This document shows positions 40,723 to 43,171 of a stretch of 43,171 nt of DNA, piece after piece (position 1 is the first letter of the stretch; each line of letters begins with the position of its first letter). Position numbers and translations under genes: made by a program. The notes below the pieces were generated by a model that made no database searches, was not told where the DNA came from, and saw nothing but the letters and a program-made list of their open reading frames with translations. Source of the stretch: Deltaproteobacteria bacterium (GTDB taxonomy: Bacteria > Myxococcota > Myxococcia > SLRQ01); the NCBI GenBank assembly GCA_029210625.1, contig JARGFU010000037.1, forward strand, positions 1 to 43,171. The letters are read 5' to 3'.

Positions 40723-41868
40723 ATGCGCTTCGAGCAGCTCCCGGTCAGCGAGCGGGCCACCCGCATCAACCGCGGCCTCGAGGAGGCCACCAACCGCTTC
40801 CTGCGCACCTACGATCGGGTGCTGGGCCTCGCGCACCTCGGCGGCCGCAAGGCGCCCTACGACGACGAGCACTACGAGTTCGTCGGCGGGGCGAGCGACA
40901 CGCTGCGGCGCAAGGTCTACGACAAGAGCCTGCGCCTGCTCTGGAAGGCCGAGAAGAACGCGCCCTACCTCTCCTTCAAGGACGCCAGCGAGGTCGAGAA
41001 GTCGCTCGTCGCCTCGGCCGAGAAGTCCCTCTCGAGGGAGGAGAGCGAGGTCCGCGCGCAGCTGACCCTCCCGGAGTTCAAGGCCCGCCTCGACGCCGAG
41101 TACACGCCCCGGCAGAAGCAGGCGATCGTGAACATCCTCACGCCCATCGGGCACGGCGAGGCCTACGCCTGGCTGGTGAGCGCCGAGCTGCTCGGCAGCG
41201 TGAAGAGCACCGGCGCCCGGGCGGCGCTGACCATGCAGGTCCTCGAGGAGGCCAAGCACTTCGTCGTGCTGCGCGAGCTCATCCAGGCCTTCGACGTGCC
41301 GGTGCCCCGCCAGAGCGCCTGGGAGTACCTCTTCCTGGAGCGGGTGCTGAAGGCCGACGGCCTGGAGAAGTTCTTCGGCATGAACATCCTGGTCGAGGGC
41401 ATCGCGCTCTCCCTCTTCGGGGTGCTCGGTCACCTGCCCGGGCTCGAGATGCTCGCCCTCTTCCACCTCGACGAGGCTCGCCACACCGGCCTGCCCACCA
41501 ACTACTTCTCCGAGTTCCCCATGGGCCCCTGGGAGAAGCACAACCCGCGGGCCCGGCTCGCCCGCCTGAACATGCTCCTGCCCGCGCTGGCGCTGATCCC
41601 CCACCTGGAGGAGGACTTCGCCGAGCTCGGCATCGACGCCCTCGAGTTCGGGGGCTCCACCCTGCGCAAGGTGGCCGCCCTGGTCGAGAAGAGCGGCTAC
41701 CCGCTGCCGCTGCCGCGCCCGCTGCTGATGGGCGCCCTCAACGAGCTCTTCAACCTCTACGGACGAGCCACCCGCACGGGCCACCACCACGTCGACTACC
41801 TCGCCGCGGAGGTGACCCGCGATCCCGCTCAGCTCGAGGTCGAGCGGGAGCTCTTCGGGGCCGCCTGA
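40723..41868 (+). CDS. Di-iron ferritin-like protein, oxygenase candidate
   Basis: A 381-residue helical protein with the four-helix di-iron carboxylate pattern. E146 (GHGEAYAW) and E176-x-x-H179 (EEAKH) form the first half; E225 (NILVEGIALS) and E251-x-x-H254 (DEARH) the second. This E, ExxH, E, ExxH order is typical of ferritin-like di-iron enzymes that activate O2 (AurF-type oxygenases, desaturases, ribonucleotide reductase R2-like proteins). No signal or membrane segment is evident. A CAGGAG site precedes the ATG. It lies 29 bases after the TetR gene on the same strand. The function (oxygenation, oxidation or metal storage) is not decided by the sequence. Confidence 0.8.
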   Translation: MRFEQLPVSERATRINRGLEEATNRFLRTYDRVLGLAHLGGRKAPYDDEHYEFVGGASDTLRRKVYDKSLRLLWKAEKNAPYLSFKDASEVEKSLVASAEKSLSREESEVRAQLTLPEFKARLDAEYTPRQKQAIVNILTPIGHGEAYAWLVSAELLGSVKSTGARAALTMQVLEEAKHFVVLRELIQAFDVPVPRQSAWEYLFLERVLKADGLEKFFGMNILVEGIALSLFGVLGHLPGLEMLALFHLDEARHTGLPTNYFSEFPMGPWEKHNPRARLARLNMLLPALALIPHLEEDFAELGIDALEFGGSTLRKVAALVEKSGYPLPLPRPLLMGALNELFNLYGRATRTGHHHVDYLAAEVTRDPAQLEVERELFGAA

Positions 41869-41869
41869 C

Positions 41870-43171
41870 CTAGGGGTTGGGGTTCGTGATCCGGACGGCG
41901 TAGGTGTTGGCGTCGTCCACCGCCAGCTTCAGCCAGTAGCCCTTCCGGGGGTGGAGCTTGCCGCAGAGGATGGGATCGGAGTCCCAGGTCTCCTGGAAGT
42001 AGTTGGCCCCGTCGTAGGCGTAGATCGAGGAGTAGATCCAGCCGGCGAGGACCGCGTTCTCCCAGGTGTTGACCGTCTCGCCGCCGCCGGGGTTCTGCAC
42101 GATCTGGAGCGACGAGAGGAGCACCGCGTCGGGGTGGGGGTTCGCCAGGAGGTTCATGCCCTTCTGGAGGGGCACCTCGACGGTGCTGCCGTTGGTGGTC
42201 GGGGTGGAGTCGCCCGGTGGGGTGAGGTTCTCGCCGCCGGCCATGCCCAGCCAGTAGCCGTAGCCGTCGTGGACCTGCCCGGAGGGGCCGGTGTCCGAGT
42301 AGGCCCCCGACCAGTCACCGACGCCGCTCGAGACCCAGTACATGCAGGAGCTGACGCCGAAGACGCCGCTGCAGGTGTTGGTGGCGCCGAGGTTGTTCTC
42401 GTTGCCGCCGATGTTCCAGCCCGCGTGGACGGTGGACTGGGTCTTGTCGGTGTCGACCCCCAGGAGGCTGGCGACGGGGCCGACGTTCGAGAAGTCGTCC
42501 ACCGCCCTCACCTGCACGTAGTAGCGGGTGTTCGAGTCGAGGCCCGTCAGGGTGATCGTCTCGGTGGCGGTGGCGGCCACGCTGGGGGTGTAGGCGTCGT
42601 CGAAGACGAGGGCGTCGGCCCAGTTGCCCGAGGAGATCGCCTCGTAGCCGTAGCGCACCATGTAGGCCGTGGGGTTGCCCGAGGTCCCGGTGCAGTCCTC
42701 GTAGGGGGCCACGAAGGCGATCGTGATCGTGGTGTCGGTCTGAGTGGTCACCCGCAGGTCGGCGGCGGCGCAGGGCGCGTCGGAGTCGACCAGGGAGGGC
42801 TGGTGGGGACCGGTCGCCACGCCCGCGGCCCAGTTGCCGTTGCTGTCCCGGCTGAAGACCTCGAACCAGTAGTCCTGGCCGTTGGTCAACCCGGTCGCGA
42901 TCGTCGAGGTGCCGGCGCCCACGTACTGGATGGTGCTGGTGCCCAGGGTGTTGCCCTGCAGGTAGGTCGTGCCCTCGGCCGGCTGGTCGGCGATGGCGAC
43001 GGTGTTGCGCAGGATCATCACCTCGGCGAGGTCGCCGTCGCCCGGGTTGCTCCAGTTCAGGGTGATCTGGGTGTTGGCCGGGGAGACGCCGCCCCAGGTC
43101 GCGTCACCCGGAGACTGGTTGTCGATGGTCAGGGTGTCCGAGCCGGTGTCGCTGCCGCTCACCGCGTTGCC
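41870..43171 (-). CDS. Fibronectin type III repeat protein, 5' end beyond the window
   Basis: The gene is open through the right edge of the window (the last codons read Gly-Asn-Ala-Val), so its start is missing. About 433 residues are visible. Two fibronectin type III-like domains are seen: one around ITLNWSNPGDGDLAEVMILRN...GLTNGQDYWFEVFSRDSNGNW, the second around ITIAFVAPYEDCTGTSG...ITLTGLDSNTRYYVQVRAVDDFSNVGP. A C-terminal ~190-residue region (HAGWNIGGNENNLGATNTC, GYGYWLGMAGG, KGYWLKLAVDDANTYAVRI) is unrecognised and has Cys pairs. It probably belongs to a large exported protein of the cell surface. It has no MYXO-CTERM tail. Confidence 0.8.
   Translation of the reverse strand, partial: GNAVSGSDTGSDTLTIDNQSPGDATWGGVSPANTQITLNWSNPGDGDLAEVMILRNTVAIADQPAEGTTYLQGNTLGTSTIQYVGAGTSTIATGLTNGQDYWFEVFSRDSNGNWAAGVATGPHQPSLVDSDAPCAAADLRVTTQTDTTITIAFVAPYEDCTGTSGNPTAYMVRYGYEAISSGNWADALVFDDAYTPSVAATATETITLTGLDSNTRYYVQVRAVDDFSNVGPVASLLGVDTDKTQSTVHAGWNIGGNENNLGATNTCSGVFGVSSCMYWVSSGVGDWSGAYSDTGPSGQVHDGYGYWLGMAGGENLTPPGDSTPTTNGSTVEVPLQKGMNLLANPHPDAVLLSSLQIVQNPGGGETVNTWENAVLAGWIYSSIYAYDGANYFQETWDSDPILCGKLHPRKGYWLKLAVDDANTYAVRITNPNP

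Noticed and set aside
1-43171. tRNA, rRNA, insertion sequence, integrase, or phage genes
   Set aside because: I looked for transposase and integrase motifs, terminal inverted repeats and tRNA-like cloverleafs and saw none that I could support by eye.

Overview
The window is 43.2 kb of very GC-rich, densely packed bacterial chromosome. Several traits point to Myxococcota or a related former deltaproteobacterial lineage: many secreted lipoproteins, an Asp/Gly-rich lipoprotein linker, a calcium-binding Asp-repeat protein ending in a MYXO-CTERM-like tail (Cys-rich GCGC, one membrane segment, Arg cluster), a soluble hybrid histidine kinase, and GTG/TTG starts with strong Shine-Dalgarno sequences. 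I see no tRNA, rRNA, CRISPR array, insertion sequence, integrase or phage gene. Most of it reads as ordinary chromosome.

Layout, left to right. 1-2.0 kb: a short tandem repeat, then a hybrid histidine kinase with two nine-heptad coiled-coil arrays. 2.0-4.0 kb (minus): an overlapping three-gene unit (lipoprotein, alpha/beta-hydrolase lipoprotein, small membrane protein). 4.0-6.2 kb: YbaK-type deacylase, HIT protein, 64-residue zinc-ribbon protein, hotdog thioesterase, and an 89-residue orphan. 6.2-8.2 kb: zinc alcohol dehydrogenase and TerC membrane protein. 8.2-12.9 kb: a TonB-dependent receptor divergent from a two-gene GMC oxidoreductase system (Tat lipoprotein small subunit plus FAD large subunit with a cysteine cluster). 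12.9-17.6 kb: RtcB RNA ligase, a PHP-like lipoprotein, an FG-GAP lipoprotein, and a junction where two genes appear to have lost their 3' ends. 17.7-22.2 kb: GltS-like symporter, Na/Pi cotransporter with PhoU domain, LOG phosphoribohydrolase, and an AsmA-like protein.

22.2-27.1 kb is the most interesting stretch. A 1451-residue 2-hydroxyacyl-CoA dehydratase activase (two ASKHA ATPase domains plus a DUF2229-type region) lies downstream of an acyl-CoA-binding protein. Between them is an array of four 14-bp operators fitting TGACRY-NN-RYGTCA. This looks like a regulated acyl-CoA module, but I see no dehydratase alpha/beta genes and no regulator beside it.

27.2-30.3 kb: an extended SDR, a Ca/Na antiporter and an unknown lipoprotein. 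30.3-33.3 kb: an overlapping metal operon, copZ - CsoR/RcnR-type repressor - copA, behind a recognisable promoter and a 20-bp perfect palindromic operator. 33.3-43.2 kb: a coniferyl-aldehyde-type dehydrogenase, a lipoprotein, the MYXO-CTERM protein, an amidase, a small membrane protein divergent from a TetR regulator across two matching operators, a di-iron ferritin-like protein, and a fibronectin type III protein running off the right edge.

Functions are assigned from motifs read in the translations. No database search was run.
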